Part shown: positions 19,954-28,592 of the stretch, in pieces
Position numbering within the stretch: the stretch's first letter is position 1
How the letters are laid out: every line of letters begins with the position of its first letter
NCBI RefSeq assembly: GCF_019977335.1
Contig: NZ_AP024653.1
Coordinates: 2,976,001-3,040,000 of the forward strand
DNA from: Arthrobacter sp. NicSoilB4
Lineage (GTDB): Bacteria > Actinomycetota > Actinomycetes > Actinomycetales > Micrococcaceae
Direction: 5' to 3'
DNA length: 64,000 nucleotides
Translations under genes and position numbers: made by a program
Notes under the pieces: model-generated
The model's database searches: none
What the model saw: the letters and a program-made list of their open reading frames with translations, nothing else
Told to the model about the DNA's origin: nothing

Positions 19954-21192
19954 ATGACACCTAGCTCTGGGGGCTTGGCGCTCGAAATCGTGGTACCGGT
20001 CTTTAATGAACAATTGGTACTCGAAAACAGCATCACAAAGCTCGCGACGTATTTATCGCAGGAAATGCCTTCGACGTGGCAAATCACAATTGCGGACAAT
20101 TCCAGTACGGATAATACCGCCGCTATAGCGACGCGGCTGGCCGCGCAATTGCCCAACGTTGCCTATCGAAGGCTTGACGTTAAAGGACGCGGCTTCGCTT
20201 TGCGGGACGCCTGGAGTGCGTCTTCGGCAACGGTCCTGGCCTATCTGGACGTGGACCTTTCAACCGATCTAGCCGCGCTGCCGCCGTTGGTGGCACCCTT
20301 GCTTTCCGGTCATTCGGATATTTCCATCGGCACCAGGCTGGGGCAGAGTTCCCGGGTCAGCCGGGGGCCTAAGCGTGAGTTTATTTCCCGGTCGTACAAC
20401 TATCTGCTCAAGCGGACGATGCAGGTGAGGTTCTCCGACGCCCAATGCGGGTTCAAGGCCATCCGCGCCGACGTTGCCCGGAAGCTGCTCCCGCACGTCG
20501 AGGACAACGGCTGGTTCTTTGATACGGAACTGCTGATTATTGCGGAGCGCTCAGGCCTCAGGATTCACGAAATCCCGGTGGACTGGATTGACGACCCGGA
20601 CAGCCGGGTCGATATCAGGCAAACTGCGGTGGATGATCTGCGGGGCCTGGTCCGTGTGGCGGGTTCGCTGGTCCGGGGAACAATACCGGTCCAGGCCATT
20701 TACGCGGAACTGGGCCGCCGGCCCATCGTCCCACCGGGGCGTCCGAGCTTCTTCGGCCAGGTACTCCGCTTCGGATTAGTGGGCGCGGCGTCCACCATAG
20801 CTTTTGCCTTGCTTTTCCTCGCCCTGCAGGGGCCCTTTGGCGCGCAGCAGGCCAACTTCCTGGCGCTGCTTCTGACTGCCGTTGGCAATACCGCCGCCAA
20901 CCGCAGGTTCACGTTTGGCATCCGTGGTCCAGCACGGCTCTTCACCCAGCAGTTTCAGGGACTTGTGGTCTTCCTGCTGGCGTGGACTATTACTTCCTCC
21001 TCGCTGATGGTTCTTCATGCCGTGAATGTCGACGCGGCTCCGAGTCACGAACTCCTGGTGCTGACCGGTGCCAACGTCCTGGCGACTCTTCTCAGGTTCG
21101 TCCTTCTTCGGGTCTGGGTGTTCAGGGTCCGGCGTGACGAAAGCCAACTCCTCGGTATTCCGCTCAAGCCTTCCCAGGCACCAGTATTGTGA
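19954..21192 (+). CDS. Bifunctional GT2 polyprenol-sugar transferase / GtrA-like membrane protein
   Basis: 412 residues. Residues about 10-240 are a DPM1/GtrB-type GT2 domain (EIVVPVFNEQ, DNSSTDNTA, AYLDVDLSTDLAALPPL with the DxD site, QCGFKAIR, WFFDTELL). Residues about 265-400 carry a GtrA domain with four hydrophobic helices (LRFGLVGAASTIAFALLFLAL, TAVGNTAANRRFTFG). Predicted to load a sugar onto polyprenyl phosphate and help move it across the membrane. Its TGA overlaps the GTG of the next gene, a lipid-linked-sugar transferase that could use the product. It is less GC-biased than its neighbours. Confidence 0.87.
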   Translation: MTPSSGGLALEIVVPVFNEQLVLENSITKLATYLSQEMPSTWQITIADNSSTDNTAAIATRLAAQLPNVAYRRLDVKGRGFALRDAWSASSATVLAYLDVDLSTDLAALPPLVAPLLSGHSDISIGTRLGQSSRVSRGPKREFISRSYNYLLKRTMQVRFSDAQCGFKAIRADVARKLLPHVEDNGWFFDTELLIIAERSGLRIHEIPVDWIDDPDSRVDIRQTAVDDLRGLVRVAGSLVRGTIPVQAIYAELGRRPIVPPGRPSFFGQVLRFGLVGAASTIAFALLFLALQGPFGAQQANFLALLLTAVGNTAANRRFTFGIRGPARLFTQQFQGLVVFLLAWTITSSSLMVLHAVNVDAAPSHELLVLTGANVLATLLRFVLLRVWVFRVRRDESQLLGIPLKPSQAPVL

Positions 21193-23153
21193 GGCCGGTG
21201 CAGAGCAGCGCAGCCAGCCCAGATAGGACCATCGAGCCGCCCAATGACATCCGAGGCGTTTTCACCTCGGTGTCCGCTCGAATCAGCTCAGCTGCAAGAA
21301 GGACCTGGCGGGGCAGGGAAGTCCGGCCGAGGTGGGAACGGCTCGCGATTCTCGCGTTGTTGGTGTGCACGTCCATGTTGTACATCTGGAAACTCGATCA
21401 AAACGGCTGGGCCAATGCTTATTACTCCGCAGCAGTGCAGGCTGGCCTGGACAACCCGACCGCCTTCTTTTTTGCGTCCTCGGACTGGGGAAATTCAATA
21501 TCCGTGGACAAACCGCCCCTCAGCCTGTGGGTCATTGGCGCCTCTGTCCGTGTGTTCGGGCTAAACCCCTGGGCGGTTCTGCTCCCGCAGGCGCTCCTGA
21601 CGCTCGGCAGCACGTACCTCGTCTATGCGCTCGTTCGCCGAAGCTTCCCGGCCTATTGCGCCCTGTTGGGCGCTTCGATCTTTGCCTTCACTCCCATCAC
21701 GGTTCTGATGGCCCGTTACAACAACCCCGATCCCCTGATGATCTTCCTGATGTTGCTGGCGGTTTATGCCGGGGTGCGGGCCACTGAGAACGCCGCACCG
21801 CGGTGGCTCCTTCTTGCCGCCGTCCTGCTGGGTCTTGGTTTCATGGCAAAGCAGCTCCAGGCCTTCCTGGTCCTCCCGGCGGTTGTCTTCGCGTTTCTGG
21901 TCTTCGTGCAGATGCCTTGGCGAAGACGAATCTCTGCCCTGGCGGCCGCTGGAGCCATCCTCGTCGGGGTTTCCTTGGCGTGGCCTCTGGCCGTAGATCT
22001 AACGCCGGCCGATCAGCGTCCGTTCGTGGGCGGGTCCACGAACAACAGCGTTCTTGAGCTAACCCTCGGCTACAACGGCATTAATCGTGTGATCCAACAC
22101 GAAGCTGACCCGACCGCGGCGCTGCTTCCACCGGAGATCCGCGGCAACGGCTCAGACTCGGGCTTCTTCAGGCTGCTGAATCAGAACACTGGCCAGGAAA
22201 TCGGCTGGCTTCTTGCCCCCGGGCTCCTAAGTGCCTTGGTGATCATTTGGCGGCTCCTTCGTCGGGAATTCAACAGGCCCCAGTCGATACTGGCCGGCAG
22301 CGCCGCTGTCTGGATGATCACCACGTACGCGATGCTGAGCTTCATGGGGAACAGCTTCCATTCCTATTACACTGCCTCCCTCGCTCCCCCGCTGGCCCTA
22401 TGCTGCGCCATCGGAGCCTTCATGATGTTCGAGGTGCGCAAGAAAGCGACGGCGCGCCTCCTTGTGGTGACCGGGCTGCTGCTCAGTGCGATTTGCTCCT
22501 ACGCCATGTGGCGGCTTGGAGTCGCTTTGCCACTGGAGCTCGGGACAGTGATACTTGTCGCCGGCCTTATTTCGGCCGCATTGCTTGCGGCGCCTGCACC
22601 ATGGCCGAACCTGGAGCGGATCGCAGGAGCAGTGGCTGTTGGCGGCCTGCTGATTGGTCCGGTCGCGACTGCCGTGATCACGGCTGGGGCCCCCCAGTCC
22701 GGTTCGAACCCGCTGTCGGGAAGCATCACCAAAGCCGAGAACACGCTGAGTCACTTCCTACGCGACGCCAAGACGGGTGAACCGGCCTGGGTGACGGGAC
22801 TGGCCATCGGCCACGCTCCGAACGCGACGGTGACCGACGCCCTCGTAGCCTCCGATCCAGGATGCACCTGGGCCGCAGCCACGTATCCCGGGCAGACAGC
22901 TGCGCGTTTCCAGCTCGCGACCGGGCGGGCGGTCCTGCCACTGGGCGGATTCGCGGCACTCGATCCGAGTCCGACGCTCGAACGGTTCCAGGAATGGGTA
23001 AGGTCGGGCCGGGTTTGCTACTTGGTGGAACAACCGGCCCAGCTTGAGGTCCCTGGCAACAGCATGGAGCTCATGGCCATTCAGGCGTGGGTCCGGGAGA
23101 GCTTCACGCCACAGGATTTGGGCGGAACCACGGTCTACCGGCTCGCGCCCTGA
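21189..23153 (+). CDS. GT39/ArnT-like membrane glycosyltransferase (YkcB type)
   Basis: Integral membrane GT-C enzyme of 654 residues, starting at GTG 21189 in a GTGA overlap with the upstream gene. Seen: the first-loop acidic site (YIWKLDQNGWANAYYSAAVQA), SVDKPPLSLWVIG and about ten hydrophobic helices to residue 510. A soluble C-terminal domain (about 525-654) ends in QDLGGTTVYRL. Family members transfer sugars from polyprenyl phosphate to proteins or wall polymers outside the cell. The acceptor is not known. It pairs naturally with the GT2/GtrA protein upstream. Confidence 0.85.
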   Translation: MRPVQSSAASPDRTIEPPNDIRGVFTSVSARISSAARRTWRGREVRPRWERLAILALLVCTSMLYIWKLDQNGWANAYYSAAVQAGLDNPTAFFFASSDWGNSISVDKPPLSLWVIGASVRVFGLNPWAVLLPQALLTLGSTYLVYALVRRSFPAYCALLGASIFAFTPITVLMARYNNPDPLMIFLMLLAVYAGVRATENAAPRWLLLAAVLLGLGFMAKQLQAFLVLPAVVFAFLVFVQMPWRRRISALAAAGAILVGVSLAWPLAVDLTPADQRPFVGGSTNNSVLELTLGYNGINRVIQHEADPTAALLPPEIRGNGSDSGFFRLLNQNTGQEIGWLLAPGLLSALVIIWRLLRREFNRPQSILAGSAAVWMITTYAMLSFMGNSFHSYYTASLAPPLALCCAIGAFMMFEVRKKATARLLVVTGLLLSAICSYAMWRLGVALPLELGTVILVAGLISAALLAAPAPWPNLERIAGAVAVGGLLIGPVATAVITAGAPQSGSNPLSGSITKAENTLSHFLRDAKTGEPAWVTGLAIGHAPNATVTDALVASDPGCTWAAATYPGQTAARFQLATGRAVLPLGGFAALDPSPTLERFQEWVRSGRVCYLVEQPAQLEVPGNSMELMAIQAWVRESFTPQDLGGTTVYRLAP

Positions 23154-23181
23154 GTGCCCTGGCCACCATCGAGGAGGAATC

Positions 23182-23778
23182 TTGACCGAGAAGACCCCGC
23201 CGGGACCGCAACCGCTGGGCGGCTGGCCCCAATCCGGCCAGGGCGGCTACCCGCTGCAAGGGCCCAACGGCCCAGCCCCTGGCAGCGAGCCGCCCTACGG
23301 GCCGCCCCGGGCCTACGTCCCGCCAGGTTACGGGCAACAGCCGTATCCGCCCCAGCAGGACCAGTACCCGGGGCCACCCTACTCGCACCAGCCCTACTTC
23401 CAGCCCGGCTGGGTTGCACCACCGCCGCCGAGAACTGGTGTCCGCACCGCCTCTGGCGTCCTGACAGTGGTGCTGGGCACGTACCTGCTCATGTACGCCG
23501 TCGTGGGCGTCGGCGGCGGCAAGGGAGGCATGGCATCCCTGCTGTTCCTCCTGGCCCTGGCTTGCCTGACCGCGGGCATCCTCGTCCTATCCCTGCGACT
23601 TAACAAGGGCGTCCAGGTGTTGGCCCTCGCCTGCTCGGTTGTGGCCGCGCTGTTCGCGCTCATCGCCCCGGCCGTCGGCTACTACGGGATTGTGCTGCCC
23701 GCCACGCTTTTGCCGCTGGCCGTCGCCGGCTGCATTCTCTCCAGCATCGGTCTGTCCCGGGAGCACCGTCCCGCCTGA
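23182..23778 (+). CDS. Proline-rich small membrane protein, function unknown
   Basis: TTG at 23182 was chosen because GAGGAGG lies 6 bases upstream, giving 198 residues; the frame is open further up inside the previous gene but lacks a ribosome site. Residues 1-80 are rich in Pro, Gly, Tyr and Gln (QQPYPPQQDQYPGPPYSHQP), typical of a disordered cytoplasmic tail. Residues about 90-195 form four hydrophobic helices. It is 28 bases after the GT39 gene, so probably cotranscribed. I recognise no family beyond the common actinobacterial Pro-rich-tail/four-helix type. Confidence 0.75.
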   Translation: MTEKTPPGPQPLGGWPQSGQGGYPLQGPNGPAPGSEPPYGPPRAYVPPGYGQQPYPPQQDQYPGPPYSHQPYFQPGWVAPPPPRTGVRTASGVLTVVLGTYLLMYAVVGVGGGKGGMASLLFLLALACLTAGILVLSLRLNKGVQVLALACSVVAALFALIAPAVGYYGIVLPATLLPLAVAGCILSSIGLSREHRPA

Positions 23779-23813
23779 CCCGGCTCCAGGGACCCCGCAC
23801 GGGCATTAACGGC

Positions 23814-23850
23814 GAAAGCCCGCCCCGCCACAAGGGCGGAACGGGCTTTC
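23814..23850. terminator. Convergent terminator between the membrane-protein gene and rpsI
   Basis: Stem GAAAGCCCG/CGGGCTTTC extended by CCGCC/GGCGG with a short internal mismatch, between two converging stops. T-runs are short. Confidence 0.75.
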
Positions 23851-23861
23851 GGTAAGCGGAT

Positions 23862-24371
23862 TTAGCGCTTCGAGTACTGCTGAGCCTTACGGGCCTTCTT
23901 GAGACCAGCCTTCTTGCGCTCGATGACGCGGGCGTCACGACGCAGGTAACCGGCCTTCTTCAGGGTGGCGCGGTTGTTCTCGGTGTCGATCTCGTTCAGT
24001 GAACGGGCGATGCCGAGGCGCAGGGCACCGGCCTGGCCGGAGATGCCACCACCGTGGATGCGGGCAATGACGTCGTAGGCGCCATCAAGATCGAGGATCT
24101 TGAAGGGCTCGTTGACGTCCTGCTGGTGCAGCTTGTTCGGGAAGTAGTTGGCCAGCTCGCGGCCGTTGATGGTCCACTTGCCGGAACCCGGCACGACGCG
24201 AACGCGTGCAACAGCTTCCTTGCGACGGCCAACTGCAGCGCCGGCAACGGTCAGTGCCGGGCGTTCCTTCTTGGGCGCTTCTGCTTCCGCAGGACCGCTT
24301 TCCGAGGTGTAGCTGGTCAGGTTTTCCTCAGCCACAACGGCCTCGGTGGTCAGTTCTTCGTTCTGAGCCAC
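23862..24371 (-). CDS. rpsI: 30S ribosomal protein S9
   Basis: 169 residues. A family core from about residue 45 ([45 protein letters not shown]) ends in AQQYSKR, the basic tail that reaches the P-site tRNA. The first 40 residues are an acidic extension ([29 protein letters not shown]) absent from E. coli S9. It is cotranscribed with rplM, 36 bases upstream. Confidence 0.97.
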   Translation of the reverse strand: MAQNEELTTEAVVAEENLTSYTSESGPAEAEAPKKERPALTVAGAAVGRRKEAVARVRVVPGSGKWTINGRELANYFPNKLHQQDVNEPFKILDLDGAYDVIARIHGGGISGQAGALRLGIARSLNEIDTENNRATLKKAGYLRRDARVIERKKAGLKKARKAQQYSKR

Positions 24372-24407
24372 GATTCTCCTTGATTAAAAGTTGGTTGGTG
24401 GCCAGGA

Positions 24408-24851
24408 CTACTGGGCGACCTGGGTGATTTCGAAAGTCTTGGGCTGCTGGGCGGCGTGGGGGTGCTCTGCACCCTTGTAGACCTTCAGCTTGCCCAGCTG
24501 CTGTGCAGCGAGGGAGTTCTTCGGGAGCATGCCCTTGATGGCCTTCTCCACGGCGCGGACCGGGTTGGATTCCAGCAGCTCCGCGTAGGTGACGGAGGTC
24601 AGGCCGCCCGGGTAACCGGAGTGGCGGTATGCGCGCTTCTGCTCCAGCTTGGCGCCGGTGAGGGCAACCTTTTCAGCGTTGATGATGATGACGAAGTCGC
24701 CCATGTCCATGTGGGACGCAAAGGTGGCCTTGTGCTTGCCGCGCAGCAGGATTGCGGTCTGGCTGGCAAGACGACCAAGGACAACGTCGGTGGCGTCAAT
24801 GACGTGCCACTGGCGGTTGATATCGCCGGGCTTCGGGGTGTACGTACGCAC
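24408..24851 (-). CDS. rplM: 50S ribosomal protein L13
   Basis: 147 residues starting at GTG 24851 ([30 protein letters not shown]). Conserved blocks [26 protein letters not shown] and [32 protein letters not shown]. Early 50S assembly protein. First gene of rplM-rpsI. In many relatives truA-rplQ lies directly upstream; here about 18 kb of pilus and signalling genes intervene. Confidence 0.97.
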   Translation of the reverse strand: MRTYTPKPGDINRQWHVIDATDVVLGRLASQTAILLRGKHKATFASHMDMGDFVIIINAEKVALTGAKLEQKRAYRHSGYPGGLTSVTYAELLESNPVRAVEKAIKGMLPKNSLAAQQLGKLKVYKGAEHPHAAQQPKTFEITQVAQ

Positions 24852-25145
24852 GGTGTTTGCCTCGTTCTTGTTCTGGCGTTCTTGTTTTAGGCGTCACTCG
24901 AAGGTGCACCTACTATCTATGCGCTACCGGAACAGAGGTGAGGGCTCCATGTAACCAGTCATCCTGAGGTCTCGAATGTGCACGCTTGGTAGTCATCCTG
25001 CAACCGGATTCCGAAGCGGGCACGCATCATCGAGAAGGACACGCACAACGACTACCAAGAATAGCCGATGACGTGTCACTGGGTCAAAATGGGGTGACCG
25101 GATGCATCCTGCCCGCCCCCGGCCCGCCGCATCCCAGGAGGAACC
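24852..25145. other. Divergent region, rplM / prepilin peptidase
   Basis: 294 bases with no gene. It holds a 10-base direct repeat AGTCATCCTG (24957-24966 and 24991-25000) and an inverted pair CTTGGTAGTC (24985-24994) / GACTACCAAG (25050-25059) separated by 55 bases. The rplM promoter should lie near 24895-24930, an AT-richer stretch (CTACTATCTATGCG). No firm promoter call. Confidence 0.4.
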
Positions 25146-25811
25146 GTGTTCGACACCGCCGCCGCTGGCTCCGTAACACCGCTGTTTATTGCCGGGATCG
25201 GGCTGGCCGGCATGGGTCTGGGGCTCGTGGCAGACGCCCTCGTCCGGCGCGCCCTCCCCCAGCTGGCCGGTGACGCCTCCGGGCGGGAGCGGATTACGAC
25301 GGCGGCGGCCTCCTTTGCCCTATCGGCCCTGCTCGCCTGGCGCTTCGGTGCTACGCCCGAACTTCCCGCCTATCTATTACTGGCAATCGTCGCCATTCCG
25401 CTGGCGCGGATCGACATTGTGCACCATCTACTGCCCAACCGACTTGTAGGCCCCCTTCTGGCGGCCGGCTTTGTCCTCTTGGGCAGCGCCGCGCTGGCCG
25501 CCGGAACTGCCGGCGACGTGCTTCGCGGAGCCGCGGGGTCCGCAATCTTGTTCTTTTTTTACTTAATCTTGGCATTGACCAGTAGAAACGGCATCGGAAT
25601 GGGCGACGTGAAGCTCGCCGCACCACTTGGACTGTACTTAGGCTACCTAGGCTGGTCGCAGCTCTTCTATGGAGGAGCCCTGGCCTTCGTGGCGGGGGGC
25701 CTCGCAGCCGCCGTTCTGATCGCCAAGAACCGCGGAAACAAGCCTAAAGAGGTTGCCCACGGGCCGTCGATGCTCGCGGCAGGACTAGCCGTCATCGTAC
25801 TCCTTCCGTAA
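25146..25811 (+). CDS. Prepilin peptidase (A24, TadV/CpaA-like)
   Basis: Membrane aspartyl protease that trims Flp prepilins and TadE/TadG-like proteins. 221 residues, GTG start. The two catalytic Asp are seen: Asp90 in RIDIVHHLLPNRL and Asp154 in GMGDVKLAAPLGLYLG. Six or so hydrophobic helices. The large N-terminal methylase loop of PilD is missing, as in short TadV enzymes. It is the only prepilin peptidase in the window, so it probably serves both Tad clusters downstream. Confidence 0.92.
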   Translation: MFDTAAAGSVTPLFIAGIGLAGMGLGLVADALVRRALPQLAGDASGRERITTAAASFALSALLAWRFGATPELPAYLLLAIVAIPLARIDIVHHLLPNRLVGPLLAAGFVLLGSAALAAGTAGDVLRGAAGSAILFFFYLILALTSRNGIGMGDVKLAAPLGLYLGYLGWSQLFYGGALAFVAGGLAAAVLIAKNRGNKPKEVAHGPSMLAAGLAVIVLLP

Positions 25812-26082
25812 CTCCAGTAACTGGCGCCACTCTTGCGCTCAGTAGTAAGCGCTCGTACCAAAACAAGTAGTGGGCGCCCGAGCGCCGGGACAAACTGAGT
25901 ACACCCCGGGTTTGTCCTAGGTGGTCCCACCTTTTAGACCCCAAAAAGTCGAGTATTCCAATTCATTGCCGCGCCCTTAATCGCCGTGCAAATGTTGTCC
26001 CAACGGAACTCCAGGGGGTTAGCAAAAGGGGATTTGCTGGAATTCCGTTTCTCACACAAAACTCTGGAAAAGGATTAATACA
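25812..26082 (+). promoter_or_regulatory. Leader region of the first Flp gene with stacked hairpins
   Basis: 271 bases without a gene. Three consecutive small stems: GGCGC/GCGCC (25874-25887), GGACAAAC/GTTTGTCC (25889-25918) and AGGTG/CACCT followed by TTTT (25920-25936). The last looks like a weak terminator for the peptidase gene. AT-rich stretches at about 25935-25985 and 26030-26075 may carry the flp promoter. No known riboswitch consensus was recognised. Confidence 0.45.
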
Positions 26083-26283
26083 ATGACTGGTCTCATGGTT
26101 TCAATGCTGGCATTCGTCGCCGGCGTCAAGGAAAAGCTCGGATCCGAAAAGGGCGCCACCGCTACTGAATACGGTCTGCTCGTGGGCCTCATCGCCCTGG
26201 CCATCACGATCGGCGTCGGTCTCTTCGGCACCGCCCTGAACACCTTCTTCGGCGGTCTCGCCACCACGGTCGCCGGCTGGTAG
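26083..26283 (+). CDS. flp: Flp-type major pilin 1
   Basis: 66 residues. A short basic leader ends at Gly24, giving SEKG|ATATEYGLLVGLIALAITIGV with the Flp hallmark Glu-Tyr at mature positions 5-6 and one hydrophobic helix. Predicted pilus subunit. It begins Tad cluster 1 and is followed by a strong hairpin (26315-26346), which would favour pilin over machinery expression. No cysteines. Confidence 0.93.
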   Translation: MTGLMVSMLAFVAGVKEKLGSEKGATATEYGLLVGLIALAITIGVGLFGTALNTFFGGLATTVAGW

Positions 26284-26314
26284 CCAGCTCCACCACCAGT
26301 TCTCAGATTCAAGG

Positions 26315-26346
26315 AGTGCCGCGTCCGCAGTCGCGGGCGCGGCACT
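26315..26346 (+). terminator. Hairpin after flp1 (attenuator-like)
   Basis: 14-base arms (26315-26328 / 26333-26346, one G-T pair) with AGTC loop and a short TTCC tail, between flp1 and tadE1. It probably acts as partial termination or RNA 3' protection. Confidence 0.7.
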
Positions 26347-26385
26347 TTCCATTACATCGGGCTGCACATTCCTCGGGGGGAAATC

Positions 26386-26775
26386 GTGAAACGCAGCAAA
26401 GTTCAAAAAGGGCGGGAACGGGGCGCGGTGGCCGTCGAGTTCGCCCTTGTCGCACCGATCCTCTTGGCAATCGTCGTGGCGATTGTGGAGTTTTCAAGCT
26501 TCTACAATCTGCAAATCTCGGTAACCCAGGCGGCCCGCGAGGCGGCCCGCGAAATGGCTGTCACCAAAAACGCCGGCCAGGCGGTCGCCGCGGGAGTGGC
26601 CGGCGCGCCGGGCCTGGGTATACCCCCGGGCAACATCACGTTTTCGGCCGGCGGTTGCGCGACGCCGGGCGCCACCGTCATCGCCACCATCACGTTCACC
26701 CGCGCCTCTCTGACCGGATTTTTCGGCCCTACAGTCACAGTCAACGGACGGGCGGCAATGCGATGCGGCGGTTAA
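26386..26775 (+). CDS. tadE: TadE-like pseudopilin, cluster 1
   Basis: 129 residues, GTG start after GGGGGG. ERG|AVAVEFALVAPILLAIVVAIVEF is the TadE signal/helix with the Glu expected at mature position 5. The secreted part has exactly two Cys (GGCATPGAT and the C-terminal RCGG), also found in the cluster 2 copy, suggesting one disulfide. It overlaps the TadG-like gene by 13 bases. Confidence 0.9.
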   Translation: MKRSKVQKGRERGAVAVEFALVAPILLAIVVAIVEFSSFYNLQISVTQAAREAAREMAVTKNAGQAVAAGVAGAPGLGIPPGNITFSAGGCATPGATVIATITFTRASLTGFFGPTVTVNGRAAMRCGG

Positions 26776-27761
26776 TCAAACTCGGGCAGGAGCCGGACAG
26801 CGAGAGAGGGGCCGCCGGCGTTCTCGTCGCCGTGATGCTGCTTGTCCTCCTCGGAGTGGGTGCCATATCCGTCGACGTCGGCCAGATGTACGCCGAACGC
26901 GCTGAACTGCAGAATGCGGCAGATGCCGGCGCGTTGGCCGGCGCGGAGATCTGCTCCGTCGCCGGGGGCTGTGCGCAGGCGGACGCAGATGCAGTAGCAG
27001 CGCTCATCGCGAACCAGAACTCCAGGGACGCGCGTTCAAACGTCCGTTTTGTGGACCTGAGCGTTGCCGGCGATATAACCGTCGGCACCTCGACCATCAA
27101 CGGCGCCACCGGCTCCAGCTTCCTGAGCAAGCTTTTCGCCAATGCACTCAATACTCCGAATGTCACCGTCGGGGCAAACGCCACCGCGTACTGGTATTAC
27201 CCGACCCGCGGCCGCAGCATTCTCCCGCTGACCTTCGCCGGATGCGAATTCATCAACGACGGTCTCCCACACAAGATTTTGACGCAGGGCGGGGGGCACG
27301 GCGCAGTGGACTGCAACGGCCTGAATCCTTCCAACCAGATCATTCCGGGCGGCTTCGCCTGGCTGGCGCCGGACGGTAACACGGGCTGCCAGGTGACGGC
27401 GGAGGTTGGTCAGTGGAGCGCCACCAGCGCCGGCGCGTCAATGCCGACGGGGTGCGGCGCCTTGTTCGAGCCTTCGTTGGTCGGGACAACGGTGGCAATA
27501 CCGGTCTACGAGTACACGTGCACCGGAGTGTTGTCCCCCTGCACCGGTAGCAATGTCCGATACATGATCCAAAAGTGGGCCGGCTTCAGGGTCCTGGGAT
27601 GGTCCTTCCCCGGGAATTCACACGATCCCACCCATGTCTTCGGCAGCAGCGAGAAGGGACTCTATGGGACGTTCGTCGGATACTCCGGCGATCCGTCCAT
27701 CTTTACGGGTGGATCGACCACCCCTAACGGAAACGTGACGGTGAAAGCACTCAAGAAATAG
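26763..27761 (+). CDS. TadG-like pilus protein with Cys-patterned secreted domain, cluster 1
   Basis: 332 residues from ATG 26763. ERGAAGVLVAVMLLVLLGVGAISVDVG is the Tad-like N-terminal helix, followed by YAERAELQNAADAGALAGAE, the classic TadG-like stretch. The rest is secreted and has eight Cys. A GGFAWLAPDG block is shared with the cluster 2 copy (GGFGWLTSSPG). The C-terminal half matches no family I know; a tip or adhesive role is a guess. It sits between tadE and the RcpC/CpaB gene. Confidence 0.85.
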   Translation: MRRLIKLGQEPDSERGAAGVLVAVMLLVLLGVGAISVDVGQMYAERAELQNAADAGALAGAEICSVAGGCAQADADAVAALIANQNSRDARSNVRFVDLSVAGDITVGTSTINGATGSSFLSKLFANALNTPNVTVGANATAYWYYPTRGRSILPLTFAGCEFINDGLPHKILTQGGGHGAVDCNGLNPSNQIIPGGFAWLAPDGNTGCQVTAEVGQWSATSAGASMPTGCGALFEPSLVGTTVAIPVYEYTCTGVLSPCTGSNVRYMIQKWAGFRVLGWSFPGNSHDPTHVFGSSEKGLYGTFVGYSGDPSIFTGGSTTPNGNVTVKALKK

Positions 27762-27815
27762 CCGCCACAAGGTCTCAACATCAGAAACAAGTTCATTTCT
27801 AAAGGGGTGGAAGAA

Positions 27816-28592
27816 TTGAAAGCTCGCCTACTGGGAGGCATAGCCGCACTCGTTGTGGCCATTATCGGGACCGTTCTACTTGTGTCCTACGTCCAGGGCG
27901 CCGACAAGCGTGCCATGGCCAACACGGAGACCTCCGAGGTATACGTGGTTCAAAAAGAAATCGCCGCCGGGACTGCCGCGGCGAACTTTGGCGACTCGGT
28001 CGTCAAGAAGACCGTGCCGAAGGCAACGGTCGCAACCAACAGCGTCACTACATTGGCTGACCTTGGCCAGAAGGTCTCGGCCGTGGGACTCGTCCCCGGC
28101 GAGCAACTGCTTACAACCCGGATGGTTGAACCGGCGCAACTGCTCGGCCCCGGCCGCGCTCCGGTGCCGTCCGGGCTGCAGGAAGTTACGGTCAAACTCC
28201 CCATCGATCGGGTTATCGGGGGAAGCCTCAAGGCCGGAGACACCGTGGGCGTCATCATCTCCTACAAGGAGAACGAAAAACTCAACGTCCCGGATCAGAC
28301 CAAGCTGGCATTCCACCAGGTAATGGTCACCGCGGTCCAGAACTCCTCCGGTGCCGTGGCCCAGGATCAGAGCTCAACGACGACAGGCACTGCCTCGGAT
28401 GGTTCCATGGGTTCCAATTCGAGCGCGGCTCAGCCGGCTGGCGGATACCTCGTCACTATGGCCAGGTCCGCTGTCGATGTGGAGAAGATCGTCCATGCGA
28501 TTGAGTTCGGCACGGTGTACCTCAGCAAGGAATCTGCAAGCTCGACGCAGGACAACACCGGCGTCATGGAACGCATCAGGGTATTCCAATGA
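27816..28592 (+). CDS. RcpC/CpaB-family SAF-domain pilus assembly protein, cluster 1
   Basis: TTG 27816 was chosen (MKARLLGGIAALVVAIIGTVLLVSYVQGAD) because the paralogue in cluster 2 starts at the same place (MKSRLLAGVAALVLAI); GTG 27807 is an alternative. 258 residues: one N-terminal membrane helix, then a SAF domain (YVVQKEIAAGTAA..VPGEQLLTTRMV) and LPIDRVIGGSLKAGDTVGVIISY. In diderms CpaB works with the secretin. This monoderm has no secretin, so it may act on pilus passage through the wall. The stop overlaps tadZ (ATGA). Confidence 0.87.
   Translation: MKARLLGGIAALVVAIIGTVLLVSYVQGADKRAMANTETSEVYVVQKEIAAGTAAANFGDSVVKKTVPKATVATNSVTTLADLGQKVSAVGLVPGEQLLTTRMVEPAQLLGPGRAPVPSGLQEVTVKLPIDRVIGGSLKAGDTVGVIISYKENEKLNVPDQTKLAFHQVMVTAVQNSSGAVAQDQSSTTTGTASDGSMGSNSSAAQPAGGYLVTMARSAVDVEKIVHAIEFGTVYLSKESASSTQDNTGVMERIRVFQ

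Noticed and set aside
24957..25059. Short direct and inverted repeats upstream of the prepilin peptidase as a CRISPR or att site
   Set aside because: Only two copies each, no regular spacing and no integrase gene.
25812..26082. Possible cyclic-di-GMP riboswitch before the pilin operon
   Set aside because: The GEMM core and its tetraloop contacts are not present; only simple stems are seen.
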